NCBI GenBank assembly: GCA_026708185.1
Contig: JAPOVK010000017.1
Span: 124,001 to 188,000, forward strand
DNA: 64,000 nt
From: Gammaproteobacteria bacterium
GTDB lineage: Bacteria > Pseudomonadota > Gammaproteobacteria > Pseudomonadales > Azotimanducaceae
Direction of reading: 5' to 3'
Shown: in pieces, positions 8,901 to 17,250 of the stretch
How the letters are laid out: each line of letters begins with the position of its first letter
Numbering within the stretch: the stretch's first letter is position 1
Position numbers and translations under genes: made by a program
The notes under the pieces: model-generated
What the model saw: only the letters and a program-made list of their open reading frames with translations
Database searches by the model: none
What the model was told of the DNA's origin: nothing

Positions 8901-11900
8901 CGCAGCGGACGCGCTGACGGGCGGCGCGGTCGAGGACGCCGCCGGCAACCCGGTGGACCGGTCCTTCGCCGCGCTGGGGCCGCAGCGCGCGCACCGCGTC
9001 GACGCGCTGCCGACCACCGTGGAGGACGTGGCGATCACGTCCGACGCGGGAGAGGACGGCTCCTACGAGCCCGGCGACGTGGTGGAGGCGACGGTGGAGT
9101 TCGGCGACGTCGTGTACGTCGCGGGCGAGCCCGTCCTGGTGCTGAGCATCGGCGCGAACTCCCGCGAGGCCGCGTTCGCGGCGGGGAGCGGCACGCGGCG
9201 GCTGGCGTTCCGCTACACGGTGCAGCTCGGGGACTTCGACGAGGACGGCATCAGCATCGCCGTCGGCGCGCTGACGGGCGGCGCGATCGAGGACGCCGCC
9301 GGCAACCCGGTGGACCGGTCCTTCGCCGCGCTGGGGCCGCAGCGCGCGCACCGCGTCGACGCGCTGCCGACCACCGTGGAGGACGTGGCGATCACGTCCG
9401 ACGCGGGAGAGGACGGCTCCTACGAGCCCGGCGACGTGGTGGAGGCGACGGTGGAGTTCGGCGACGTCGTGTACGTCGCGGGCGAGCCCGTCCTGGTGCT
9501 GAGCATCGGCGCGAACTCCCGCGAGGCCGCGTTCGCGGCGGGGAGCGGCACGCGGCGGCTGGCGTTCCGCTACACGGTGCAGCTCGGGGACTTCGACGAG
9601 GACGGCATCAGCATCGCCGTCGGCGCGCTGACGGGCGGCGCGATCGAGGACGCCGCCGGCAACCCGGTGGACCGGTCCTTCGCCGCGCTGGAGCCGCAGG
9701 CCGCGCATCGCGTCGACGCGCTGCCGACCGCGGTCGACGGCGTGGCGTTCACGTCCGACGCCGGCGAGGATGGAACGTACGGGCCCGGCGACGTGGTGGA
9801 GGCGACCGTCGAGTTCTCGGACGTCGTGTACGTCACCGGCGAGCCGGTGCTGGTGCTGAGCATCGGCGCGAACTCCCGGGAGGCGGCGTTCGCGTCGGGG
9901 AGCGGCACCCGCCGGCTGGCGTTCCGCTACGCGGTGCAGGCCGGGGACCACGACCAGGACGGCATCAGCATCGCCGCCGACGCGCTCGCGGGCGGCGCGA
10001 TCGAGGACGCCGGCGGCAACCCGGTGGACCGGTCGTTCGAGGCGCTGGGGCCGCACTCCGCGCACCGCGTCGACGCGCGCCGGACCACCGTCGAGGGCGT
10101 CGCGGTCACATCGGACGCGGGGCCGGGTCGGACCTACGGGTACGGCGACGACGTCGAGGTGACGGTCGAGTTCTCGGACGTCGTGTACGTCACCGGCGAG
10201 CCGGTGCTGGTGCTGAGCATCGGCGCGAACTCCCGGGAGGCGGCGTTCGCGTCGGGGAGCGGCACCCGCCGGCTGGCGTTCCGCTACGCGGTGCAGGCCG
10301 GGGACCACGACCAGGACGGCATCAGCATCGCCGCCGACGCGCTCGCGGGCGGCGCGATCGAGGACGCCGGCGGCAACCCGGTGGACCGGTCGTTCGACGC
10401 GCTGGAGCCGCAGTCCGCGCACCGCGTCGACGCGCTGTCGACCACGGTCGAGGGCGTCGCGATCACGTCCGACGCGGGGGAGGACGGGATCTACGAACCC
10501 GGCGACGTGGTGGAGGCGACGGTCGAGTTCGCCGACGTGGTCTACGTCACCGGCGAGCCTGTCCTGACGCTGAGCGTCGGGGCCAATTCCCGGGAGGCGG
10601 CGTTCGCGTCGGGGAGCGGCACCCGCCGGCTGGCGTTCCGGTACACGGTGCAGCAGGGGGACGCCGACGAGGACGGCATCAGCATCGCCGCCGACGCGCT
10701 CGCGGGCGGCGCGATCGAGGATGCGGCCGGCAACCCGGCGGACCGGTCGTTCGAAGCCCTCGGGCCGCAGTCCTCGCACCGCGTGGCCGAGCGACTCGAA
10801 CTGACCCTCGCACCGGTTACTCTCGCCCTGGGTCGCGAAGAAGCCGTGGACCTCGCCGAGACGCTGGCGCAGGCCGGCGTCGGCTACGCCGACGGCTTCA
10901 ATGCGCAGTCGGACAACCCGGCCGTGGTCGAAGCACGCACCACCGGCGGCGTGCTCGTTCTGACGCCCGTGTCCGAGGGCGCGGCACTGGTCACCGTCAC
11001 CGCCCGACTCGCCCCGATCACCTTGCTGGTGCCCGCGGAGGTGACGGCGAGTGCAGAAGAACTGGCAATGCTCGAGTCGGCGCTCGCCGCCGTCGGCCGC
11101 AATCTGCTGTCGAGCGCAGCGATGACGATCGGCTCGCGTCTTGAACTCGGGACGGCCGATTCGTCGGCGGCGGGACGGTTCGCGTCGTCGGCCGCGGCCG
11201 GGGTCCGCCCAAGGTCAATCGGGAAAGCGGACTCGTGGCTCGGCGGCGAGACCGGACCGCGCCACGCTCCGGGGTTCGGTGGGATGAGCACACAGTCCGG
11301 CGTCGACCACATGCCGCCACGCGCGGGATACGGCGGTCGAGCAATGTCCTTTTCCTCGATGGGGCTTGGCGCCCCGAATCGGGCGTCGTCGTGGGCCGTC
11401 TGGGGTGCCGCGGACGGACAGACGTTCATGGGCGAGCCGGAACACGGCACCTACGACGGTTCCCTGACGTCGATCTACCTCGGAGCCGACGTGCGCGGCG
11501 ACGGCTGGGTTGCCGGGGGATCGGTGTCCCGGTCGACCGCGGACGTCTCCTACGACGCCACGGGCGAGGCGACTGGTTCCGGGACGCTCGAGATCGACAT
11601 GAACGCCTTCTACCCGTACGTGCAATGGACGCCGACGCCCAAGGCCACGCTTTGGTCGATCGTCGGCTTCGGGACGGGCGATGCGACCCATCGTCGAGCC
11701 GGGCAGGGCGACTCGGGGGAACCTGGCCAACTGTCCATGCGCATGGGGCTCGCGGGGTTGAACGTCGGGCTGGGCGAGTTCGGCGGCGTGTCGTTGGCGG
11801 TGCGCGGCGATGCGGGCATCGCGCAGCTCGAGACGGACGAGGGCGTGCGGGCCGTCCAAGGCCTCGGTGCGGCGGTGCAACGGGTACGTCTGGGCATGGA

Positions 11901-12498
11901 ATTCTCCATGCCGCTCGCGGCTGGCGACCGCGGCGTGCTGACCCCGTTCCTCGACGTGGGTGGTCGGTGGGACGGCGGCGACGGCGAGACCGGCGGCGGC
12001 GCCGAAATCGTAGGCGGCATCCGCTACCGCGGGCCGACGGGCGGTGTAGAGGTCGAGGCCCGGTCATTGGCCGCGCACGGAGCCGAAGGCGTCGCCGAGT
12101 CCGCAGTCGCCGCCACAGTCTTCCTCGAGCCGGGTGCGAACGCCGGGGGACTACGGCTGTCCCTGACGCCGCGTTGGGGTGCCGCGGAGTCGCGGGACGT
12201 GTTCTGGGGGTCGGACTACGCGCTCCGGCGCATCGTCGAGCGATCGCCGAAGGCCGAATGGGCGCTGGACGGGCGCGTCGGCTACGGTTTCGTTTGGCGG
12301 GAAGACGGTCTCTTCACGCCGTATGGAGAGTTCGACCTGGGGCGTCACGGCGAGTCGCGTGCCCGCGTGGGCTTTCGCTATGAGCGAGACGGGCGGCTCG
12401 ACGGGCCGGTGCGCCTCGATCTGCTCGGCGAGCGGCTGGTCAGGGCCGGCCATCGAGCCGAGGGCGGCGTGCTGGTCAGGCTCGAAGCACGCCGCTAA
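5965..12498 (+). CDS. Giant repeat autotransporter adhesin-like protein
   Basis: About 2177 residues. The N-terminus carries a long basic leader and a signal peptide (MRALRMPAFGAVW to APALAA, starting at 6037). Thirteen ~119-residue Ig-like repeats follow (about 6100-10790), each opening with an ITSDAG-type strand, then a GDVVEVTVEF segment, and ending near HRVDA. Every repeat has an Asp-rich DxDxDG loop (GDLDEDGIS, GDADEDGIS, GDHDQDGIS) resembling calcium-binding loops. Next come a BIG2-like domain (about 10800-11070) and a C-terminal autotransporter beta-barrel (about 11380-12498). The likely role is a surface adhesin or stalk translocated by a type V mechanism; the ligand is unknown. ATG 5965 with GGCGGGGG upstream is preferred; a GTG at 5920 would add 15 residues. 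Adjacent repeats are almost identical in DNA, showing recent expansion. Two very long antisense/alternate frames here are artefacts of codon periodicity. Confidence 0.88.
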   Translation: MGEGRAPSGTGTRPTSRGPFASTCMRALRMPAFGAVWVAIAGAPALAAEVERVEIASKPERAGTYAIGQRIEVDVIFDEAVDVGGEPTLTLDVGGTSATARLDARASIGTRVRFGYAVVDGDSDTDGVSIPAQSIAGGTVEDRDGEPADVALPGLEDQDGHRVDGVVEPASVAIVSDAGDDNVYSAGEAIELAVTFQEDVRVQGAPLLAILLGPASSLKVPRHAALVRQTARQLRFAYRVQSGDLDPDGISVGENSLEGRPVEDVAGNRMRTLALADVAEHQVDGIEPELSSIRITSDPGSDATYGLGDAIELSVTFSEVVFGGDLDSLGLALEIGGRSRIASLVDGSGTLTFRFRYTVREEDRDDDGISVSPRALQCDSANCVWDLAGNPLARPFAGIPSQPGHRVDGTAPPRTRVDGVAITSDAGTDQTYGLGDVVEVTVEFSGAVHVTGNPVVTLSVGANSRQAAFAEGSGTSRLAFRYVVQDGDLDEDGISIASDALTEGVIEDADGNRADRRFEALGPQPAHRVDGAAPPRTRVDAVAITSDAGADGTYELGDRVEVKVAFSDVVHVTGAPVVTLSIGANSRQAAFASGSGTPELTFHYAVQDGDLDEDGISIAANALTGGVIADVDGNPADRAFAALAPQPAHRVDGVAPEGIGVEALAITSDAGADRTYRVGDVVEVTVEFSDAVHVTGDPVVTLSVGAHSRPAAFAAGSGTRRLAFRYTVRSGDADEDGISIAADAVTGGTIADADGRPADRTSRALAPQDGHRVDALPPTVVAVAITSDAGAARSYGPGDVVEVTVGFSDVVHVTGDPMVRLNVGATARQAAFAWGSGTRELAFRYTVQYGDADEDGISIAADALTGGMIEDGAGNPADRAFEALGPQPAHRVDAVLETTVDAVRITSDPGPGRTYGAGDDVEVTVEFSDVVHVTGDPVVTLSVGAHSRPAAFASGSGTRRLAFRYTVQTGDSDDDGISIAADALTGGAVEDAAGNPVDRSFAALGPQRAHRVDALPTTVEDVAITSDAGEDGSYEPGDVVEATVEFGDVVYVAGEPVLVLSIGANSREAAFAAGSGTRRLAFRYTVQLGDFDEDGISIAVGALTGGAIEDAAGNPVDRSFAALGPQRAHRVDALPTTVEDVAITSDAGEDGSYEPGDVVEATVEFGDVVYVAGEPVLVLSIGANSREAAFAAGSGTRRLAFRYTVQLGDFDEDGISIAVGALTGGAIEDAAGNPVDRSFAALEPQAAHRVDALPTAVDGVAFTSDAGEDGTYGPGDVVEATVEFSDVVYVTGEPVLVLSIGANSREAAFASGSGTRRLAFRYAVQAGDHDQDGISIAADALAGGAIEDAGGNPVDRSFEALGPHSAHRVDARRTTVEGVAVTSDAGPGRTYGYGDDVEVTVEFSDVVYVTGEPVLVLSIGANSREAAFASGSGTRRLAFRYAVQAGDHDQDGISIAADALAGGAIEDAGGNPVDRSFDALEPQSAHRVDALSTTVEGVAITSDAGEDGIYEPGDVVEATVEFADVVYVTGEPVLTLSVGANSREAAFASGSGTRRLAFRYTVQQGDADEDGISIAADALAGGAIEDAAGNPADRSFEALGPQSSHRVAERLELTLAPVTLALGREEAVDLAETLAQAGVGYADGFNAQSDNPAVVEARTTGGVLVLTPVSEGAALVTVTARLAPITLLVPAEVTASAEELAMLESALAAVGRNLLSSAAMTIGSRLELGTADSSAAGRFASSAAAGVRPRSIGKADSWLGGETGPRHAPGFGGMSTQSGVDHMPPRAGYGGRAMSFSSMGLGAPNRASSWAVWGAADGQTFMGEPEHGTYDGSLTSIYLGADVRGDGWVAGGSVSRSTADVSYDATGEATGSGTLEIDMNAFYPYVQWTPTPKATLWSIVGFGTGDATHRRAGQGDSGEPGQLSMRMGLAGLNVGLGEFGGVSLAVRGDAGIAQLETDEGVRAVQGLGAAVQRVRLGMEFSMPLAAGDRGVLTPFLDVGGRWDGGDGETGGGAEIVGGIRYRGPTGGVEVEARSLAAHGAEGVAESAVAATVFLEPGANAGGLRLSLTPRWGAAESRDVFWGSDYALRRIVERSPKAEWALDGRVGYGFVWREDGLFTPYGEFDLGRHGESRARVGFRYERDGRLDGPVRLDLLGERLVRAGHRAEGGVLVRLEARR
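8931..9690 (+). repeat. Perfect tandem duplication, 357-bp period, inside the autotransporter
   Basis: The sequence from about 8931 to 9334 recurs without visible difference 357 bp downstream (about 9288-9691), so repeat units 9 and 10 of the protein are identical over a full 119-residue unit. The match ends where CTGGGGCCGCAG becomes CTGGAGCCGCAG. The length is a multiple of three, so the duplication keeps frame. This indicates a very recent duplication or gene conversion and a copy number likely to vary between strains. Confidence 0.85.
9808..10390 (+). repeat. Second near-perfect tandem duplication, 357-bp period
   Basis: A block of about 230 bp beginning at 9808 (GTCGAGTTCTCGGACGTC) is repeated from 10165, again at 357-bp spacing. 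It covers the strand-rich half and the DHDQDG loop of repeat units 11 and 12. It is a separate event from the duplication at 8931, so the array has expanded at least twice recently. Confidence 0.8.
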
Positions 12499-13540
12499 CG
12501 GTCGTTGCAGGAAGGTGGCATGGTGACCGGTTGAAGCGGAGTGCTTGAAGGCTGCACGAACTCGGCATGAAGGCACCGGAGTCATGCCATGTTCGGACCT
12601 GCAAGGTGCCGTGCGAAGGACGCGAAGTGCGCGCGTCGGCGCGTGGACCGCGCAAGGGCGGAGCAGGAGTCTCCCTCGGCTTGCCCCCGCCCGAGCATCC
12701 CTGGCGTTGGGGGTTCAAGCCGGACGCGGTCGGGGCGGCCGCCGACTGCTTCTGAGGTGCTCGTTCGGACTCCGGGAGCCCAAGGCCGCGCTGATCGAAA
12801 CTTGCGCGGCACGCCAGCCATGCCGGAACGACTGGCCACGTGTACGTCTTCCCGAGCGCCCTGGACGCGAAGGAAGAGCGCATCGTCCGGCAGGCGACGT
12901 CGAACGAGGCATCGGACCGCGCGACCGAGCCGGCGGCCGACTTCGACACGCAGTCAGCGAACCTGGCGCGTGCGCGGACCTACTCGCGACGGGGATCCGG
13001 GCAGCCGCCGTCGGTGTGGGTATCCGCGATCGCCGTCCGGTCGCGTTCGACCGCGGACGGCGGGCCGACGGGGTGGCAGTGCTTCGGGTGCCCGTTGCCG
13101 ACGTCGCGGCGAACGCCACCGGGGTCCCGCCCGAGCATTCGGTCGTCGCGGCGAGACGACCCATGCCGCATCGGATTCTGACCGAGGCCGTGAGTTCGGA
13201 CATCGGCGCGGTCTTGCGCGGACTGCGCACGGAAAACGGCACCGATACGACGGTCGACACGGGCAGGGACGGATGGGGGAGTTCGTACGGGCCGAGCGGG
13301 TGAAGAGGGTCGTCGAGGCGGACTCGCGGAGCCGGTCAGGTCGGCCGGGTACACGATCTGGACCGCCGGTTCGACCACCGGGACGGCACTCCAGGATCGA
13401 CGCGCGGCCGGCGGTTGGCGTGGGAGCGGTTTCCGCGACTTGGTCTGTCCGCTGTTCGGAGCCCCGTCGTCGCGAACCGACGTGCCACGGAATCGAAGGA
13501 CCGAACGCCCAGTGCCCCGAGGCCCCGTCGGCGGCCATCC
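12499..13540. other. Non-coding or decayed interval
   Basis: About 1 kb after the autotransporter in which every open frame has shadow-like Arg/Pro/Ser composition and no motif I recognise on either strand. A short inverted repeat (GGCATGA ... TCATGCC, about 12564-12590) follows the autotransporter stop and might act as a transcription terminator, although no T-run follows it. The interval ends at the paired palindromes at 13541-13576. Confidence 0.5.
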
Positions 13541-13558
13541 TGTCGTGCATGCACGACA
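13541..13558. promoter_or_regulatory. 18-bp perfect palindrome B, second copy
   Basis: TGTCGTGCATGCACGACA, identical to the core of the palindrome at 158-183. It directly abuts palindrome A at 13559 with no spacer. No intact gene starts next to it, which argues against a simple operator and for a structural role (partition, element end), or for an operator orphaned by decay of its gene. Confidence 0.6.
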
Positions 13559-13576
13559 TGACTGACGCGTCAGTCA
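13559..13576. promoter_or_regulatory. 18-bp perfect palindrome A, second copy
   Basis: TGACTGACGCGTCAGTCA, identical to the core of the palindrome at 44-67. With palindrome B it forms a continuous 36-bp block. At the left end the order is A then B; here it is B then A, so the pairs mirror each other around the parB-to-autotransporter stretch of about 13.4 kb. Confidence 0.6.
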
Positions 13577-13889
13577 GTTTCTCAGGCTTCGCCCGTCCGT
13601 GGCCGCGCGCTGGCCCGCCGGGGGATGCGAGATCGGGCCCGCCGGTCCATCCGCCGACCGGGCGCGCCGGCGACGATGGGGAAACTCGACCCCGGCGTGA
13701 CCGCCAGTGCCGTCTTCGCCCACGTGCGAACCCCGCCGAACAGCGCCAGCCGCTTGACCGCGTTGCAGCGCAGGCCCGCAGAAAGGACGAGGCCGCTGCT
13801 GGACTCGCTTATCGCCAGGACCGATGATCGCGCCAGCGCCGTTGAAGGCCGAACGCGTTCAGTTCGACATCGGTGTCGGCGTGGACGAC

Positions 13890-14085
13890 GCCACGCACCC
13901 GCGCCGATGGCGAGCGTGGAGACCAGAGTGCCGGCGGAGGCCGTGAGGGCGATTGCGCGGAACCGCCGACGCAAGGCTGAACGTCGACGTGCAGGGGCCC
14001 GCGAACAGCAGCACGCTGAGCATGCCGTGCATCAGCGTGTCGTGGAAGTCGATGCCGCGGGGCACAAGGAGCAGCAGCGCGTCCA
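13890..14085 (-). pseudogene. Decayed Na+/H+ antiporter (CPA1-like) fragment
   Basis: The minus strand reads through three frames as one recognisable N-terminal antiporter segment: ALLLLVPRGIDFHDTLMHG, then LSVLLFAG, then LHVDVQ, then RRRFRAIALTASAGTLVSTL and AIGAGAW. Joined, this matches the family pattern of a helix, an F-x-G/A-LHVDL-LRR loop and the next helix. At least two frameshifts (about 13997 and 13975) break it, and the frame then decays toward 13582. It is therefore a dead transporter gene. The family assignment rests on pattern recognition of one loop and two helices. Confidence 0.5.
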
Positions 14086-14328
14086 CGTCGGCGCCCGGCA
14101 CCGGGGACTCGACGAGCAGTAGGCCGAGCGAGGCGGCAGGATCGGGGCGTTGGTCCAGGCCGAGGGAACGCGGATCGAACGGCATGGGCGGCATTGTGCC
14201 TACCGTTCCGTGCGTTTGTATGGCGACCAGGCAGTTCGTTGCCGAGATCTACGCCGAGTCTGGCATGATCAACGGCCTGCGTTCTGAGGGCTCTCCGATC
14301 CTCAACAAGATCCGGCCAAGCGTTCCGC

Positions 14329-14472
14329 GAGGGCATCTCTGTGCCCCAACTGCTCGAGATGTTCCCCAGCGAAGAGGCCGCGCAGGCGTGGTTCGCGTCA
14401 GGATCGCGAGACGAACCAGGTGCGCGCGGTGGAAGCTGGCGTACGCGTTCGAGACGATGGAAAGCGGCCTAG
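14329..14472 (+). pseudogene. IS1595-like transposase N-terminal remnant
   Basis: One frame reads EGISVPQLLEMFPSEEAAQA then WFAS before losing similarity and ending in a TAG. This matches the start of IS1595-family transposases, where an 'L-L-MFP-(D/S)EEAA-WF' helix precedes a zinc ribbon. The zinc ribbon cysteines are missing and no catalytic DDE/N region follows, so only a fragment is left. No terminal inverted repeats were found around it. Confidence 0.4.
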
Positions 14473-14479
14473 CGATGCG

Positions 14480-15100
14480 GCTTTGGAAGCCGTACACGGC
14501 CACTGCGATCTGAAGGAATGGCCGATCGAGGATCGGATTCGGGCCTTGGATTCGGGTATGTTCTCGACTTTCAAGCGGTTGCCGAACGCCCCGCCTTCAG
14601 CAGGCCATGGGCGGGCTGTAGAACTGAAGGGTAGTCAGGGATTTCCCCGCGTCCACCTTGGTCAGCGGTCGCTCCGCTGGATTGCCTCCAAGGCGGGCGC
14701 GGGGAAGCTACGACGCGACCGCATCTCACACGCGTTCCACGGCAATCCTGATCGCCTCGCGCACGAACGGCACACGACGTGCCGGCGCACCCAACTCGCT
14801 AGGTGCAAAGTCCATCTCCATGGGCGGCTTGGTCTCGCCTCGAAGGGCGCACTCGAAGCCGGGCAGGATCAGCATGGCGTAGTGTCGCGCCCCGACATGG
14901 TCAAGAACCTCCATCCGCAAGCACAGGCCCCGGCCCGACTTCCCCTTGACTGCCAGAATCGGCATGGACAGCAAGCCGATACAGCCGTGAACAATCCGAA
15001 GAAGGTCGCAGCGAGCACGGCGGCATGGCCGCCAATCCCGGCGGCGATAGTCGACACGCTTCCAGCCCGAAGATGCCCCTGCCGTCCTCCAGGTAGGCGT
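14480..15100. other. Decayed interval without recognisable gene
   Basis: Between the transposase remnant and the RRM remnant no frame on either strand gives a convincing protein. A minus-strand stretch ending at 14726 (MLILPGFECALRGETK, then PPMEMDFAPSEL) has more natural composition than its surroundings and may be the tail of another broken gene, but I cannot name it. Confidence 0.4.
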
Positions 15101-15109
15101 CGCCACCCA

Positions 15110-15260
15110 AATGGAGGTACTTCGCCCTGGCTTGGCACCCGCCTCGATGTTCGCCGGCGGCGGCCTTCGCCTCCGCGGCATGGGGGCATGGTCACGAAGC
15201 CGAAGCCGCGTGGCTTGCCGGTCTCCCGGACGCTGGCGTTGGAGACGCTGGACCGTCTGC
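15110..15260 (-). pseudogene. Broken RRM RNA-binding protein
   Basis: The minus strand encodes SVSNASVRETGKPRGFGFV then TM, containing the RNP1 octapeptide RGFGFVTM that defines RNA-recognition motifs, preceded by the usual RETGK loop. After it the frame shifts, and the next frame gives ANIEAGAKPGRS, like the final helix and strand of an RRM. The upstream strand/RNP2 part is not open in the same frame. The pieces are best read as a small cold-shock-type RNA-binding protein gene broken by at least two indels. Confidence 0.5.
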
Positions 15261-15485
15261 GGACCGCGAAGCCGCACCGCGCTTGCGTGCGCCGGCGCCG
15301 GGCGCGGTGCGCCCGAAGCTGGGGAGTGCCGGTCGTCTGCTCCACACACCGGTTCGAGGACCGGTGCGCGCGATGCTCTGTTACTCGTCGACGGCGCCAA
15401 CCGGTTCCGCAACGCGACGCCTATTGCCCAGTGAATGTAGGACGACTACAGTGCTCGGTGCCTAGGCCGCGCACGGAGTGGACGT

Positions 15486-16475
15486 TTGCCATCGGGTTGC
15501 CGTTTCGGCCATCGTGGTTTGCGCTGGACGGTCCTGGCGTCCATGCTGGCGGTCGCCTTCGGTGCGCAGAACGCAAGCGGCATCGACACCGACACCGACG
15601 CCACGCCTGCGGCCGGAGGGGCCGAGGCCGTGTCCGATGCAGCCGAGCGGAGTTGGACATGGTTGGCGGGGCAAGTCGGCTGGACGGACGCCGACGCCTT
15701 GCGCGAGCGCCTTCCCGGGGTTTCGGTCGCCGACATCCTATGGCTGCGCGTGGCGATGGATACGGACCGAATGTTCCTCGAACAGCCCGGCATCACGGCC
15801 GAATGGATGCTGGACGACCCCGCCCACCAGATCGTGCGCACGGCGTCCGCCGAAGTGTCGGCGACCGGAATGGCCGCCGCGGCTGGAGACACGGCCGCGT
15901 TCACCCGGCTGGCGCTCGGCGCCGGCGGTTCGAGCGTCCCGGCGTTGCGGGCGCTCGACACGGCTCTCTGGGACGCGTACGGCGATCGTCTCGGCGAGCA
16001 CGCGCACCGCTTGCGCGAGGAGACGGGCGCCGGGACGACGATGTTCCTCTGGGTCCGCCATGCGGCTGCCATCGACAGGGACGCGCTCGAACGGTTGCGC
16101 GTATCCGCGCACGACCTCGTGCACATGGCCGACTACCAGCTGGCGCGGAAGTTGGCGGCCGACGCCTATGTGCGGTCGGTGGTCGAGTGCGTACGCTGCG
16201 CCACCCCGTCCGCGCCGTACTACGGCGACGACTGCGGCGCTCCGGACGGCCGCCGCTGCCGGCTCCCGGAGGACCGCGGCGCCGCTTTGTGTCGCGCGTA
16301 TCTGCCGGGGGTGGTTCACCCGGCCAGCGGACTCGCCCGCTGCGCCACGGAGTCGGAGGACGTCGTGCCCGCACCGAAAGGCCGACCGGTCGGACTAGCG
16401 ACACCTGATCCGTCCCGCGCGGCGACGGGCGGACCTCGCACGCCATCGACGCCGGTGGCCTTGGGAGAGCTTTGA
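15486..16475 (+). CDS. Secreted hypothetical protein with Cys-rich C-terminus
   Basis: A 329-residue protein and one of the few intact frames in the 12.5-19 kb region. The first ~35 residues are a signal peptide (RWTVLASMLAVAFG, then a likely cleavage near ASG). The mature part is mostly helical with normal codon use to residue ~225. A Cys-rich tail follows (CVRCATPSAPYYGDDCG, then RRCRLPEDRGAALC and ARCATESED), with seven cysteines in about 50 residues that could form disulfides. The last ~40 residues are low-complexity. I do not recognise a family. It stands alone, with decayed genes on both sides. Confidence 0.65.
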   Translation: MPSGCRFGHRGLRWTVLASMLAVAFGAQNASGIDTDTDATPAAGGAEAVSDAAERSWTWLAGQVGWTDADALRERLPGVSVADILWLRVAMDTDRMFLEQPGITAEWMLDDPAHQIVRTASAEVSATGMAAAAGDTAAFTRLALGAGGSSVPALRALDTALWDAYGDRLGEHAHRLREETGAGTTMFLWVRHAAAIDRDALERLRVSAHDLVHMADYQLARKLAADAYVRSVVECVRCATPSAPYYGDDCGAPDGRRCRLPEDRGAALCRAYLPGVVHPASGLARCATESEDVVPAPKGRPVGLATPDPSRAATGGPRTPSTPVALGEL

Positions 16476-16700
16476 CCAATGACGAACGTCGGGACACCGG
16501 GCGGACGAATCCGCCTCCGTGCATTCGTTCGAAGCGGCACCTGGACGCGGAAGAGGGGACTAGCGCCCGGGGCAACGACCATGCGCGTCGGTCGCTTGGC
16601 CTTGAGGTGGGGCCCCTCGCACGGGGCCGGCGGCCTGACACGCAGCCTTCAGCCGAGTCAGCCGACGCGTCGGGCGGGTCGCTTCGTACGGGAGTAGGGC

Positions 16701-17250
16701 ATGGTCGGAAGACACGCCAGCTTGCACGACGCGCTCGCGTGGGTTTCCATGCCTGTCGGCATGGTCTTCCCGGACGCGAAGGCCGTGGCTTTGTTCGGCG
16801 GCCTCGTCGTCCTTCTCCTCGTCTTGGGAGCCTGGCTGGCCTTCGGAGGAGCCGCGTCGGGCACGAACAGGGGCACCGGAGCCGGCGTGGCATCCTGGCG
16901 ATCCTCCTCGCGGCGGTACCTCCATCTGTTCTCGACGGCGTCCTTGCGGGCGGAGGGGGGGTGGTCCTGGACGTGCCACCGTACGGCCACCGCGTCGACC
17001 GGGCCTAGGTCGTGGAAGACGGCGTGCGTGCGCTGGATCTGACCGAGGACGAGCCGGACCAACGAGATCGGCTTCGCCGGTTCCCGACCCGGCACGTGAA
17101 GCTCGCGGACGGGACGAAGGCGGGCGTGGTGCTGACCGGCAGATCGTCGGCACCGCTCCTGCCGCTGTCCGACGGCACCGTATGGATTGTCAGCGTACGC
17201 GACGCCGATCGGGCGGTGTCGACGTTCGCCCGGAAGGGCGAGCACGCGGG
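16701..17250 (+). pseudogene. Broken membrane-anchored bacterial PH-domain protein
   Basis: The first frame gives a membrane helix (VALFGGLVVLLLVLGAWLAF). Near 16870-16900 the sensible frame shifts: ILAILLAAVPPSVLDG and VVLDVPPYGHRVDRA follow, then an in-frame TAG (17006). Beyond it the same frame continues as RDRLRRFPTRHVKLADGTKA, GVVLTGRSS and DGTVWIVSVRDADR, which resembles a bacterial PH domain of short membrane proteins. One frameshift and one nonsense codon make it a pseudogene. Sequencing error could explain one of these, but hardly both in a region this decayed. Confidence 0.5.

Noticed and set aside
8931-10390. Repeats considered as a CRISPR-like array
   Set aside because: Units are 357 bp, contiguous and in frame with a protein; no short repeats with unique spacers, and no cas genes.
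6028-10779. A 1583-codon minus-strand open frame opposite the autotransporter repeats
   Set aside because: Arg/Val/Gly-rich residues repeating with the 119-codon period; it is the antisense of a repetitive GC-rich gene. No start signal or known domain.
7095-11144. A 1349-codon plus-strand frame in another phase of the autotransporter
   Set aside because: Almost only Arg, Gly, Ala and His; a shadow of codon bias across tandem repeats.
12589-13827. A 412-codon plus frame over the palindromes
   Set aside because: Arg/Pro/Thr-rich shadow composition, no family, crosses the two palindromes.
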